Of a DNA stretch of 64,000 bases, positions 1 through 8,543 are shown piece after piece. The notes beneath the pieces are model-generated. The model did not search any database. It had not been told where the DNA came from and worked only from the letters and a program-made list of their open reading frames with translations. Each line of letters starts with the position of its first letter. The first letter of the stretch is position 1. The translations under genes and the position numbers were made by a program. This DNA comes from Nonomuraea soli (lineage in GTDB: Bacteria > Actinomycetota > Actinomycetes > Streptosporangiales > Streptosporangiaceae), in contig NZ_JACDUR010000003.1 in assembly GCF_013761175.1 (NCBI RefSeq), positions 62,001-126,000 on the forward strand. The letters run 5' to 3'.

Positions 1-1462
1 CTGGCGCGGCTCCCTGCCGATCGGGCGGGCGGAGGAGATGGCGGCGGGCAGGCTGCGCGGCCAGGACATCCTCGTCACCTACGCCGGGATGGAGGAGCCG
101 TTCCGCCTCTACGACCGGCACACCGGACGTCCCGTCGGCAAGCCCTTCTACAGCGGCGACGAGTTCGCCGACCCCGACGACCTGGTCGTCATCGGCGACA
201 CCCTGCACTACCGCACCTACGAGGGCCTGCACGTGGCCGACCTGACGGCGGCCAAGCCGCGCCCATCCATCCTCGTGCCCGCCGACGGCACACGTTTCCG
301 CGCCGCGCTCGCCGCCCCCGGCCTGCTCGCCGGCGGCCGGCGCGTGCCGGAAGAACAGGGCGGCGAGGGCTCGCTGGCCAGCCCGATCGAGCTGTTCTCG
401 ACGTCCGGGGAGTTGCTCGGCTCGCTGCAAGGACACGACGCCGGGATCACCTCCCTGGCCCTCGGCACCCTCGACGGCACGCGGGTGCTGCTCAGCGGCA
501 GCGAGGACAACACCGTGCGGTTGTGGGACCTCGCCACCCGCCGGCAGCTCGGGAGCAGCCCGGCGGGGGCCGTCGACGGCGTCGACCACGTCGCGCTGGC
601 CGACGACCGGCTCGCCGTGGCCGCCGAGGAGAACGGCGCGCTCCAGGTCTGGGACCTGGCCGAGGGCAGGCCCGCCGGCGCGCGGATGACCGGGCCGGGC
701 AGCCTCACCTCGCTGGCGGTCACCGGCTCCGTCGCGGTGACCGGCCACTACGACCCGCCCACCGTCCACCTGTGGGACCTGAACGCGCGCAAGCTCCTGG
801 CCACCCTGCCCGGCGGCGCCGTCGGGCCGCTCCTCGTGAACGACGGCAGACTCGTCGGACTCGCCGACCGTCAGATCCACACCTGGGACCTGACGGCCCG
901 CCGCCAGCTCGCCACCTTCGCCCCGCCCCCCGGCACCACCAGGCTGGGCCTCTTCCACGGCGAGCCCGTCGCGGTCACCCTGAAGGACAACACGATCAGC
1001 GTGCGCGACGTCACCACGCACGAGCAGGTCTCGACGTTCGCCGTGCCGCCCCTGGCAGGCGAGCGCGCCGACTCGTGGCTCGCCCTCGGTCACGTCGGCA
1101 TGTACGGCTGCGCGCCCGCGATCGTCGTCACCCGCCTGGAGAGCACCGCGATCCGCGTCCTCGACCCGATGACCGGCCGCGACCTGACCGCTCCCCTGAC
1201 CGTGCCCAGGCCCGACGACTCCCTGTGGACGGCGGTGCTCGACGGCACCGGCGAGGTCGCCGGGCACCTCGTCGCGCAGGTGACGCTGCAGCTCGACGAC
1301 ATCGTCCAGCACTCCCAGCTGTGGGACCTGTCGGCGGGCAGGCCGATCGGCCGGGCGCAGCCGACGACCCGCCGCATCTCCGCCTTCGCCACCACGCCCA
1401 CGGGAACCGTGCTGGTCAGCGGGCCCGACGAGAAGCTGCAGGTGTGGCGGCTAACGCCCTGA
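1..1462 (+). CDS. WD40 repeat protein, 5' end outside the window
   Basis: The frame is open from base 2, so the gene starts upstream; the first ATG in view (38) is internal and has no convincing Shine-Dalgarno sequence. The visible part (about 486 residues) is a beta-propeller. It has recurrent WD40 signatures such as SGSEDNTVRLWDLA, LQVWDLAEG, VHLWDLNAR, IHTWDLTAR, SQLWDLSAG and a final LQVWRLTP. WD40 propellers serve as protein-interaction platforms, and in actinomycetes they are often C-terminal parts of kinases, caspase-like or NTPase signalling proteins. The N-terminal effector part, if any, cannot be seen. The 3' end overlaps the convergent proline dehydrogenase gene by 12 bases. Confidence 0.85.
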   Translation, partial: WRGSLPIGRAEEMAAGRLRGQDILVTYAGMEEPFRLYDRHTGRPVGKPFYSGDEFADPDDLVVIGDTLHYRTYEGLHVADLTAAKPRPSILVPADGTRFRAALAAPGLLAGGRRVPEEQGGEGSLASPIELFSTSGELLGSLQGHDAGITSLALGTLDGTRVLLSGSEDNTVRLWDLATRRQLGSSPAGAVDGVDHVALADDRLAVAAEENGALQVWDLAEGRPAGARMTGPGSLTSLAVTGSVAVTGHYDPPTVHLWDLNARKLLATLPGGAVGPLLVNDGRLVGLADRQIHTWDLTARRQLATFAPPPGTTRLGLFHGEPVAVTLKDNTISVRDVTTHEQVSTFAVPPLAGERADSWLALGHVGMYGCAPAIVVTRLESTAIRVLDPMTGRDLTAPLTVPRPDDSLWTAVLDGTGEVAGHLVAQVTLQLDDIVQHSQLWDLSAGRPIGRAQPTTRRISAFATTPTGTVLVSGPDEKLQVWRLTP

Positions 1463-2332
1463 AACGAGGGCGCGGGCGACGAAGCGCAGGTTGGCCGGGC
1501 GCTCGGCCAGGCGGCGCATCAGGTAGGCGTACCAGTCGTCGCCGTACGGGACGTAGACCCTGACCTTCGCCCCCAGCCCCGCCAGGCGCGCCTGCTCGTC
1601 GGTGCGCACGCCGTACAACATCTGGTACTCGAAACCGTCGGCGTCGCGACCGTGCAGGACGGCGAGAGTCGAGGCGATCTCGATCATCCGCGGATCATGC
1701 GACGCGACCATCGGGTAGGCCGAGCCGGACATCAGGACGCGCAGGCACTTCACGAAGGAACGGTCGACGTCCTTGCCCGAATACGCTCCCGGCGCGTCGT
1801 AGGCGCCCTTGCACAGCCTGACCCTGGCGCCGGTGAGCGCGGCGCAGCGCTCGGCCGCGTCCTTGAGATACGCCTGTACGGCGACGCCCACCAGCGGGTG
1901 CTCCTTGCGCAGCGTCGCGTGCACCGACATCAGCGCGTCGATCGTGTCGTGCTCCTCGGCGTCGAGCGTCACCGTCACGTCCCTGGCGGCGGCCGCCTCG
2001 CAGATCGTCGCCGCGTTGTCGAGCGCCAGCTGCTCCGACAGGCGCAGGCCCAGCGCGGTCAGCTTCACCGACACGTCGGCGCCGGGCGCCAGCCTGCCGA
2101 TCACGTCGACGTAGGCCATCACCTCACCGTCGGCCTTGACCCGGTCGTCGACCTCCTCGCCCAGATGGTCGACCGTCACCAGCAGGCCGCGCCGGGTCAG
2201 CTCGGACGTCGCCGCGATCACGTCGGAGGCCACGAAGCGCCTGGCCACGCTCGTGGTCATCGAGGAGTTCGACAGCAGCGCCTCGGCCCGCCGGCTACGA
2301 GACACGGCGATCAGAGTCTGACGCAGGAGCAC
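1451..2332 (-). CDS. proline dehydrogenase
   Basis: FAD-dependent proline dehydrogenase (PutA/PRODH fold) that oxidises proline to pyrroline-5-carboxylate, the first step of proline breakdown. From the GTG at 2332 the protein has 293 residues and begins VLLRQTLIAVSRSRRAEALL, typical of monofunctional actinobacterial PRODH (about 300 residues). Family features seen are the barrel strands SVKLTALGL, VTLDAEEHDT, VGVAVQAYLKD and VRLCKGAY, the VASHDPRMIEIA segment, FEYQMLYGVR, and the C-terminal RVYVPYGDDWYAYLMRRLAERPAN with the substrate-binding arginines. The open frame runs on upstream to 2746, but that part is antisense to the next gene and reads as non-coding. A GGTGAG lies just before the chosen GTG. 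No P5C dehydrogenase gene is next to it. Confidence 0.9.
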   Translation of the reverse strand: MLLRQTLIAVSRSRRAEALLSNSSMTTSVARRFVASDVIAATSELTRRGLLVTVDHLGEEVDDRVKADGEVMAYVDVIGRLAPGADVSVKLTALGLRLSEQLALDNAATICEAAAARDVTVTLDAEEHDTIDALMSVHATLRKEHPLVGVAVQAYLKDAAERCAALTGARVRLCKGAYDAPGAYSGKDVDRSFVKCLRVLMSGSAYPMVASHDPRMIEIASTLAVLHGRDADGFEYQMLYGVRTDEQARLAGLGAKVRVYVPYGDDWYAYLMRRLAERPANLRFVARALVSGR

Positions 2333-2396
2333 AGGCTCACCATAACCGCAGGTTCTGGGAGTTGAACCGGGCGACATCCGAATCCGTCGAAGGAGT

Positions 2397-2876
2397 ATGC
2401 GCAGAGCAATCGCTTTGGCCGGATTTATGATTCTGCCCCTGAGTTGCGGCACGGCGACGCCCCCCTCGACCGCCGCGCCCGCTCCCGATACCCCCGTCAG
2501 CACCACGCTGGCACCGCCGGTCACCTCGACCAGCGCCACCGCGGGCAGCAGCCAGACGCCCGCCGGTTCGCCCGAGCCGGTCAAGCCGGTCGGCGACACG
2601 GTCAACACCAGGAAGGTGACCTTCACCTCGGCCAAGCCGGTTTCCGGAGGCAAGCGGGTGCGGCTGGTGTGGTGGTCGGGCGTCGAGCCGTGCACGGTGC
2701 TCGACCGGGTGACGGTGAAGGAGACCCGGTCCCGGGTGACCATCACGCTGTACGAAGGGGCCGCTCGGAAGGCTCAGGACGTCAGCTGCATCATGGTCGC
2801 CGTGGAGAAGACCTACACGGTGAAGCTCAAGAAGGCGCTGGGGAAGCGCAAGATCGTCGACGGGGCCAAGCGCTGA
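2397..2876 (+). CDS. small exported protein, possible lipoprotein
   Basis: Unrecognised 159-residue protein. It starts MRRAIALAGFMILPLSCGTA, a short charged end, a hydrophobic stretch and a cysteine at 17. The -3 position is proline, so the lipobox is imperfect. A Ser/Thr/Pro/Ala-rich linker (residues 20-65) follows, then a compact basic domain with a cysteine in GVEPCTVLDRVTVKET and another near DVSCIMVAVEKTY, which could form a disulfide. GAAGGAG sits only one base before the ATG, unusually close. Divergent from proline dehydrogenase and convergent with the HxlR gene. An extracytoplasmic location is inferred; the function is unknown. Confidence 0.6.
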   Translation: MRRAIALAGFMILPLSCGTATPPSTAAPAPDTPVSTTLAPPVTSTSATAGSSQTPAGSPEPVKPVGDTVNTRKVTFTSAKPVSGGKRVRLVWWSGVEPCTVLDRVTVKETRSRVTITLYEGAARKAQDVSCIMVAVEKTYTVKLKKALGKRKIVDGAKR

Positions 2877-2883
2877 GCGCCCT

Positions 2884-3555
2884 TCAGCCGTGCCGGGTGC
2901 GCTGAGGCGGCAGGCGGAACAGCCCGCGCAGCCGGCGCAGCGCCTCCCCGTCGCCCGTGACGGAGGCGGCACCGGCGCCGATCGCCCCTTCCAGGGTCGT
3001 CCTGCCGGCGGCGAGGTCGCGGAAGACCTCGCGGCCGGTCGTAACGACCGCGTCGGGGTGCTGCGCCGGTCCGTGCACGGTCTCGATCGTGCCGTCGTCG
3101 ACGCGCGCGTGGAAGACCTCCTCCTCCACGCGGAACTCGTACAACGCCCGCAGCCCGGCGGCGGCCACGGGGTCGAAGCACGCCTTCAGGCCGAGCACCG
3201 CCCAGCCCGGGTGGAAGCTCTCCTGCTCGCGCGGCTCGTCCATGGCCCAGGTCAGCCCCCACCTGGCCAGGGCCATCACCACCGGTTCGAGGTCCGCTCC
3301 CGCCTGGGTGAGGGCGTAGGCGGGGGTGCGGGCAGGCGGCGGGAGGGTGACCTTGTGCGCCAGCCCTTCGTGCTCCAGGTGCTTCATCCGCGCCGCCAGC
3401 AGCCCCGTGCCCAGGCCGCGCAGGCTGTGCTGCAGGTCGCTGAAGCGTTTGGGGCCGGTCAGCAGTTCGCGGACGAGCAGCAGCGTCCACCGTTCGCCCA
3501 CGAGGTCGAGGGTGCGCGCGGTCGCGCAGTACTGGTTGTAGTTCCGCTGTTCCAC
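2884..3555 (-). CDS. HxlR-family transcriptional regulator with C-terminal SCP2-like domain
   Basis: A 223-residue DNA-binding protein. The N-terminal 100 residues match HxlR winged-helix regulators: a cysteine near the start (NQYCATARTLDLVGERWTLL), then LVRELLTGPKRFSDLQ, LRGLGTGLLAARMKHLEHEGL and the wing ending YALTQAGADLEPV. The second half (about 110-215) looks like an SCP2 sterol-carrier-type domain, a common fusion partner in actinobacteria that may bind a hydrophobic ligand. HxlR proteins usually control neighbouring redox or detoxification genes. Here the nearest candidate targets are the flavin-binding and VOC genes upstream on the same strand. The target assignment is inference. Confidence 0.85.
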   Translation of the reverse strand: MEQRNYNQYCATARTLDLVGERWTLLLVRELLTGPKRFSDLQHSLRGLGTGLLAARMKHLEHEGLAHKVTLPPPARTPAYALTQAGADLEPVVMALARWGLTWAMDEPREQESFHPGWAVLGLKACFDPVAAAGLRALYEFRVEEEVFHARVDDGTIETVHGPAQHPDAVVTTGREVFRDLAAGRTTLEGAIGAGAASVTGDGEALRRLRGLFRLPPQRTRHG

Positions 3556-3599
3556 TTCCTCATTCTAGTTCTGGCGCTTCTTGTTATTGAAGTTCGCAG

Positions 3600-4484
3600 T
3601 CAGCGGGGATTGAAGCGTGAATACTCCACGAACTCCCAGCGCTGACCCAGCCCGCCGGTGATCTCGACCACCTCGCCGATCTCGAAGTCGATCACCCGCT
3701 GCGCGCCGGGAAAGGCCGCGGCCCTGTCCTCGTCGCCGTCGACGCGGGCGCGGCCGGTCAGCTGCAGCACGTCCCCGCTCTCCCAGTCCAGGAACACCAG
3801 CGCGCACCGGGGTTCGAGCTCGAGGTTGCCCAGGGTCATGAACATCGTGTTGCCCACGTAGTCGGGCCAGGCCAAACGCCCTTCGCCGAGGACGCCGACG
3901 AATCCCGGATTCCCGCCCCGGTGCGAGGCGTCGACGCCGAGGCCGTCGGCGTAGGTGCCCACGAAGAACGTGTCCGCGGCGGTGATCCAGCGTTGCTGGG
4001 CGGCGGTCAGGGTCGTGGCGGCGGGAGCGACCTTCCTCTCCATGGGTGGCGAATCTCGAAAAGTACGGACCTGGAGGTGCTTGGGGCAGTTGGAGTACAC
4101 CTGCTCGGTACGCACCACCAGCCCGTCACCGTCGCGCCGCGCCCGCCCGTTGACCCGCATCCGTCTCCGGGTCGGCGGGTCGATCACCAGCATGCCGATC
4201 TCCCGCTCCGCGCCGAACAGCCCGGCCAGCGGGTCACCGGCGCCGGGCAGGCGGTCGACCACCACCGTGCGGGCGTCCGGCGCGGCCAGGAAGCCGGGCG
4301 GGCCGGTGACCGGCCCGATCCACGGCGTGCCCGAATCGTCCACGGCGGCGATCACCGCCAGGCGCCTGTCCGCGAGGAACTCGGCCGCCACCGCCGGCAC
4401 GTCCGCGCCCACGGCCACCGACCCCCTGCTCCCGTCGCCCAGGCCGGTACGGCGCTGCACGGCGTATTCACCCGGGTGAAGCAC
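3600..4484 (-). CDS. pyridoxamine 5'-phosphate oxidase-family (flavin-binding) protein
   Basis: Predicted split-barrel FMN-binding protein of 294 residues. The start is the GTG at 4484, six bases after a perfect AGGAGG that lies across the stop of the VOC gene, so the two are translated as a pair; the ATG at 4550 would lie inside the VOC gene. It contains two related halves: FLADRRLAVIAAVDDSGTPW with TRRRMRVNGRARRDGD, and WITAADTFFVGTYADG with GNTMFMTLGNLELEPRCAL. This is typical of PNPOx-like proteins of about 300 residues. They bind FMN, F420 or haem and reduce or degrade various substrates; which one is used cannot be told here. The VQVRTF/ERKVAP stretch between the halves resembles the middle of family members. 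Confidence 0.8.
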   Translation of the reverse strand: MLHPGEYAVQRRTGLGDGSRGSVAVGADVPAVAAEFLADRRLAVIAAVDDSGTPWIGPVTGPPGFLAAPDARTVVVDRLPGAGDPLAGLFGAEREIGMLVIDPPTRRRMRVNGRARRDGDGLVVRTEQVYSNCPKHLQVRTFRDSPPMERKVAPAATTLTAAQQRWITAADTFFVGTYADGLGVDASHRGGNPGFVGVLGEGRLAWPDYVGNTMFMTLGNLELEPRCALVFLDWESGDVLQLTGRARVDGDEDRAAAFPGAQRVIDFEIGEVVEITGGLGQRWEFVEYSRFNPR

Positions 4485-4494
4485 GACCAACCTC

Positions 4495-4950
4495 CTAGAA
4501 GAAGCCGCAGGTCGGCGCACCCTGAGTGGGAGCGGGGGCGGTGTCGGCACCGGTCAGCGCGTAGATCTCCAGCCGGATGCCGTCCGGGTCGTAGAAGAAC
4601 ACGCCACCCGACGACGAGCCCTCACGGTGAGGCACGATCCCGTCGTGCAGCGGCTCCACGCCGAGCCCGCGCAGCGTCGCCTCGGCCCGGCGCACGGCCT
4701 CGATGTCGGACACCTTGAACGCCAGATGGTGCAGCCCGGCCCGGTCGGCGGCGAAGGCGCCGTCGCTCTGCTGCCACAACGTCACCACCAGCTCGCCGTC
4801 CCTCCCGAGGAAGGCGAACCTGCGCTCGCCCTCCGCCTGCTCGCCGAAGACCTCGAAGTCGAAGACCTGCCGGTAGAAGGCGACGGACCTGGCCAGGTCC
4901 GTCACGTTGAGGCCGACGTGGCCGGTCTGCAGGGCTGGAGTACCGCTCAT
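4495..4950 (-). CDS. VOC (glyoxalase/dioxygenase superfamily) protein
   Basis: A 151-residue vicinal-oxygen-chelate protein with two beta-alpha-beta-beta-beta units. The N-terminal unit has GHVGLNVTDLARSVAFYRQV with the first metal-ligand histidine. The second has LHHLAFKVSDIEAVRRAEATL and ends GVFFYDPDGIRLEIYAL with the C-terminal glutamate ligand. VOC enzymes use a divalent metal to open rings, isomerise or add thiols to electrophiles; the substrate is not evident. First gene of a two-gene unit with the flavin-binding protein downstream. Its promoter region holds the inverted repeat at 4972-5005 and faces a CGNR regulator, so repression by that regulator is a reasonable guess. Confidence 0.85.
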   Translation of the reverse strand: MSGTPALQTGHVGLNVTDLARSVAFYRQVFDFEVFGEQAEGERRFAFLGRDGELVVTLWQQSDGAFAADRAGLHHLAFKVSDIEAVRRAEATLRGLGVEPLHDGIVPHREGSSSGGVFFYDPDGIRLEIYALTGADTAPAPTQGAPTCGFF

Positions 4951-4971
4951 ACGAACCTCCGAGGCTGGAAT

Positions 4972-5005
4972 TTCTAACGTTTTATCGCGTTATTAAACAT
5001 TAGAA
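4972..5005. promoter_or_regulatory. 34-base inverted repeat, candidate operator
   Basis: Arms of 14 bases, TTCTAACGTTTTAT (4972-4985) and ATTAAACATTAGAA (4992-5005), match at 12 of 14 positions around a CGCGTT centre. The element is AT-rich in a 70% G+C region. It sits 22 bases before the VOC start and 47 bases before the CGNR start, where a repressor or activator of both divergent units would bind. Confidence 0.6.
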
Positions 5006-5052
5006 TGACCTCCACATTCTTACGGTGTCAAGAGAGGGATAGCATTAGGACG

Positions 5053-5691
5053 ATGGACGTCGCACAGCTGACAGGGGGCGGCTCCCCCACCCTCGGCGAA
5101 GCCCTGCCGATCGAGTTCGGCAACACCGTCTACGCGGTGCGCGGCCGGCCCAACGACGGGCTGCGGACGATCGAGCACCTGGCGGCATGGCTGCGCGACA
5201 TGCGCCCCCGCCTCGCGATCACCCTCACGGACGCCGACCTGGGGAGCATCGGCGACGACGACCTGCGCCAGGCCAGAGAGCTCCGCGACACGATCAGGAC
5301 CCTGGCCGCCGCGGCGGTCGAGGGCACGGCGTTCGACGCGGACGCCGTCGCGGCACTCAACCGCCACACCGCGCGCGCCCCGCGATGGCCTGAGCTGCGG
5401 GCCACCCCCGAACCGCACCTGGTGACGGCCACGTCGGGGCGCCCGGTCGAAGCGGCGCTCGCCGCACTGGCCGAGGAGGCCGCGGCCCTGTTCGCCGGAT
5501 CCACGGGGCTGGAGGTGTGCGCGTGCCACGGTCCCGGCTGCGTGCTGTTCTTCGTGCGCGACAGCCCCCGGCGTGAGTGGTGCTCGGCCGGTTGCGGCAA
5601 CCGGGCCCGCGTGGCACGCCACTACGCGAAGACTCGGACCATGCACAAACCCGGGCCCAAGGCAGAACCTCCGGCGAGTGGGTCCTCCTGA
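5053..5691 (+). CDS. ABATE/CGNR zinc-finger putative transcriptional regulator
   Basis: A 212-residue protein from the ATG at 5053 (in-frame ATG at 5005 lies in the candidate operator and is less likely). The N-terminal part (residues about 15-150: PIEFGNTVYAVRGRPNDGL and following helices) matches the stress-induced ABATE ligand-binding-like domain. The C-terminal 45 residues form the CGNR zinc finger CACHGPGCVLFFV...WCSAGCGNRARVARHYAKTR, with four cysteines and the eponymous CGNR motif. These proteins are thought to be DNA-binding regulators, though few have been studied. Divergent from the VOC/flavin-binding pair across a strong inverted repeat, hence a likely regulator of that pair and of itself (inference). 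Confidence 0.85.
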   Translation: MDVAQLTGGGSPTLGEALPIEFGNTVYAVRGRPNDGLRTIEHLAAWLRDMRPRLAITLTDADLGSIGDDDLRQARELRDTIRTLAAAAVEGTAFDADAVAALNRHTARAPRWPELRATPEPHLVTATSGRPVEAALAALAEEAAALFAGSTGLEVCACHGPGCVLFFVRDSPRREWCSAGCGNRARVARHYAKTRTMHKPGPKAEPPASGSS

Positions 5692-5703
5692 CCGTCCGCC
5701 GAG

Positions 5704-7014
5704 TCAGGAGCGCAGGCCCTTGGCCTCCGCCACGAGCGCGTCGATCCGGGCCCGCAGCTCGACCTCGCGCCGAGCCGTCTGGAGCCGCCCGTCGTAGTCG
5801 GACTCCTCCATGGCCTGGCGGACGCGCGCGTCCTCCTGATGCAGGCGGACGTCCCCGTCTCCAGTTCGCAGCCGCTCGGTAAGCCGCAGGTCGTTGTCGT
5901 GCATCCGCTCCCTGCTCTCGAGTTGGGTCGCGATGCGGCGATCGTAGGCGGTCGGCTTGCTGATCAACTTGGTCAGCACGGGGAAGCAGTCAATGAGGAC
6001 CAGCAGGCCCGCGAGCAGCAGGTGCGCCCACCACACCGCCCAGCTCTTGTCTGCGAGCGAGGACAGGCCGTCGAAACGTTCGAGGAGTCCCGGCACGGCC
6101 GCATGCTTGTCACGCTCCTCTTCGACCTTGGCCTCGATCTGCTCGGTCACCTGCTTCTCGTAGGTGCCCGTGAGGTCGGCCTGGACCTTCATGAGCCGGT
6201 TGACCTCGATGCCGAGCTCCTTCAAGCTCGCCTGCTTGGCCGCCAGTCCGTTGGTAGCGCGGTAGTCCTCCAGGGCACGCTCGCGCTCGATGCACCGCAG
6301 TCCTCGACCCTGGATACCGCTGACTTCGCCGCTAGTCTTGTAACCGGCACATTCGTCCATTTTCAGCCCCGACAGCCGATTCTCCTCCTTGTTGAGCGGC
6401 TTCAAATCCTTCGCGAGCTGGTCACGTTGCTCGATGGCGCGCTTGAGTGCTGCGGGGTCGGGCGCGGCGATCGTCAGCTTCGCGTCCGAACAGTCCGCCC
6501 CCAGCTGGGGCTTCGGATAGCAGTTGCCGTACTTGGTCCTGACCGCGTCCACGGCGGCGACCTGGTCCTCCTTGATCTGCTCGACGATCGCCGACTCGAA
6601 CACCTTCAGCGTCACCGGCTCGGAGATCAGCACCCCGATGATCACCGAGATGAACAGCCGGGGCAGCAGCACGAAGAATCGGCTCGGCCCGATCACGCCC
6701 TGCGAGCTGGAGATGAGCCAGCTGTCGAAAACTCCGATGACCGCCGCCCAGAACAGCGCTCCTCCGATGCTCAGCGGCAACGGCGCCTGTAGGAACTCGT
6801 GGAGCACGATATAGACCGAGACGCCCGCGATCAGCGCCGTGCACACGACGATGGCTCCCGTACGGCTCAGCTTGGCGCGGTCCTCTGGCACCCAGGCGAG
6901 CACATCCTCCTGGACGCCGATGATCCGCCGTAGCAGCCTGCCCAACCCGCGTCCCCCACGGGGCGGAGGCGGCAGCGGAATACGCTGCACGGGCGCGTCC
7001 TGGGTCGTCGTCAT
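5704..7014 (-). CDS. DUF4407 membrane protein
   Basis: A 436-residue membrane protein of the DUF4407 type; the molecular function of the family is unknown. Four hydrophobic segments are visible: about residues 50-73 (AIVVCTALIAGVSVYIV), 80-100 (SIGGALFWAAVIGVF), 112-135 (FVLLPRLFISVIIGVL) and about 335-360 (WAHLLLAGLLVLIDCFPVL). Between the third and fourth lies a 190-residue soluble loop with coiled-coil character and four cysteines (NCYPKP, ADCSD, MDECAG, LRCIER). The C-terminal 75 residues are a charged helix. Last gene of the overlapping cluster: its ATG overlaps the stop of the SPFH-like gene as ATGA, implying translational coupling. In the proposed system it would be the membrane component, for example a pore, anchor or executor (inference). 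Confidence 0.85.
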   Translation of the reverse strand: MTTTQDAPVQRIPLPPPPRGGRGLGRLLRRIIGVQEDVLAWVPEDRAKLSRTGAIVVCTALIAGVSVYIVLHEFLQAPLPLSIGGALFWAAVIGVFDSWLISSSQGVIGPSRFFVLLPRLFISVIIGVLISEPVTLKVFESAIVEQIKEDQVAAVDAVRTKYGNCYPKPQLGADCSDAKLTIAAPDPAALKRAIEQRDQLAKDLKPLNKEENRLSGLKMDECAGYKTSGEVSGIQGRGLRCIERERALEDYRATNGLAAKQASLKELGIEVNRLMKVQADLTGTYEKQVTEQIEAKVEEERDKHAAVPGLLERFDGLSSLADKSWAVWWAHLLLAGLLVLIDCFPVLTKLISKPTAYDRRIATQLESRERMHDNDLRLTERLRTGDGDVRLHQEDARVRQAMEESDYDGRLQTARREVELRARIDALVAEAKGLRS

Positions 7015-8543
7015 GGCGCGCTCCCGTTGGACTCAAGGGAACCGGGGATCTGGCGAGGCTGCTCAGCGGAGACCTGTGGCGTGCCGGTGAGGTTGCGGAC
7101 CACGCCGACGATCACCTCAGCCAGGTCGGCGTGGTCGGTCTGACCCCGCTTGATCAGCTCTTCGGCGATCCTGGCCTGCAGCTCCTGGTCACGGGCCCGC
7201 TGCTCCCTGTCCCACTGCTCGGACTCCCGCTCGCTCTCCCACCTGCGCTGCTCCCTGGCCGCGGCCATGTCCTGGTCGCGGGCCTGCTTGGCGTGGTCGA
7301 GCCGGATCTTCTCACGCTCCCACTCCCTGTCGTTGGCGGCCCTATCGGACTCCAGCGCCTGCTGGGCGATCGTGATCTCGCGCTCGATCCTGAGTTTCTC
7401 CTTCTCGCGCTCCCACTCCCTGTCGTCCCTGGTGACCTCCCATTGCTTGGCGCGTGACTCCTTCTCGATGTCGAGCCGCAACCTCTCGTGGTCGAGGGCG
7501 ATCTTGCTGTCCAGGAGCTTGCCCTCGACCTCCCACCGGTGTTCGAGATGCCGGTCGTTTCTCTGCTCCTCGCGCAGCCCGTCCTCCCGTCTGAGTCTCA
7601 TCGCCTCATCCACACGCTGAATGAGCGCGTTGCCGTCCAGGTCGCCTCGGACGACGGCATGGGCGATGACCGCGTTCGGGTCGTCGGCGGTGGCGTCGGC
7701 GAACATCCTGCCCAGCTTGAGGTCCGCGGCCATCGCGCGATGCCGCTGCTCCTGGCCGAACTCCGCCTCGTCACGCTGGTAGGTGCGTTCCAGCCGTCTG
7801 GTCTGCTCGGTCTGGGACTGACGCTCACGCTCCGTCTGGCCCTCCTCGGCAGCCATCTCCCGCGCGAACTGCTGGTCGTCCCGCTGGTACCCGCGCTTGG
7901 TGAGCTCCTGCTCCCGCTCCAGCTCCATGAGCAGTTGCTGGCTGCGATGCGCCTTGAGCCGCTCCTCCTGCTCGCGCTGCTCCTTCAGCACGTCCTCCGG
8001 CTTGAGCACCTCGATGCTCGACAGCTGGATCTGCATGCCGCGGGTGGCCGGCGGGCTGGCCTGCACGTAGATGCCCAGCTCAAGCTGCGCGTTGTCGTGG
8101 ACCTGGGCGGAGTCAGCGATCGGGTGGGCGATGCCGAGCAGGTAGAGCTTGTGATAGCCCTTGAGGTAGGTCAGGAGCGGCTCGGTCAGGTCGCGGTGAC
8201 CGGCCTCGGCCACGAGTCGCTCGTCGGTGACCGTACAGGCGAACGTGACGCGCAGCGTGAACTCGTCCACCCCGCTCGACTGCAGCGTGAGCTGTACGGT
8301 GACCGGCTTCTTGGAGGTCATGTCGACCAGGCACCAGCTCGTGGCATGGATTACGTGGTCGGCGCGCAGGCCGTGCCGCCTGTCTCTGCTGCTGATGGAG
8401 GTGACACCATCGCTCACGACGACGGTCTGGTGGGGCAGCGGGCTGGGGATCTCGCCGGCCACGCGTTCCTTCGCGCCGAGGCCGAAGGTGCCGCGCTTGC
8501 TCGCTGCCGTGAGCGTGCCCTGGTCAATCACCGGATATGTCAT
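7011..8543 (-). CDS. SPFH/band-7-like protein with long coiled coil
   Basis: A 510-residue soluble protein. Residues 1-175 resemble an SPFH/stomatin-like head (TLTAASKRGTFGLG, FTLRVTFACTVTDERLV, LLTYLKGYHKL, GMQIQLSSIEVLKPEDV) but without the N-terminal membrane segment of ordinary stomatins. Residues about 176-465 are almost wholly charged heptad-like helix (EREQELTKRGYQRDDQQFAR, LRIEREITIAQQALES), certain to form a coiled coil. The tail is a short globular end with NLTGTPQVSAEQP. SPFH proteins build ring or lattice scaffolds at membranes. It lies between the NLR-like gene (20-base overlap) and the DUF4407 membrane gene (4-base overlap), so it may link the cytosolic sensor to the membrane protein. 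The function is inferred from context only. Confidence 0.75.
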   Translation of the reverse strand: MTYPVIDQGTLTAASKRGTFGLGAKERVAGEIPSPLPHQTVVVSDGVTSISSRDRRHGLRADHVIHATSWCLVDMTSKKPVTVQLTLQSSGVDEFTLRVTFACTVTDERLVAEAGHRDLTEPLLTYLKGYHKLYLLGIAHPIADSAQVHDNAQLELGIYVQASPPATRGMQIQLSSIEVLKPEDVLKEQREQEERLKAHRSQQLLMELEREQELTKRGYQRDDQQFAREMAAEEGQTERERQSQTEQTRRLERTYQRDEAEFGQEQRHRAMAADLKLGRMFADATADDPNAVIAHAVVRGDLDGNALIQRVDEAMRLRREDGLREEQRNDRHLEHRWEVEGKLLDSKIALDHERLRLDIEKESRAKQWEVTRDDREWEREKEKLRIEREITIAQQALESDRAANDREWEREKIRLDHAKQARDQDMAAAREQRRWESERESEQWDREQRARDQELQARIAEELIKRGQTDHADLAEVIVGVVRNLTGTPQVSAEQPRQIPGSLESNGSAP

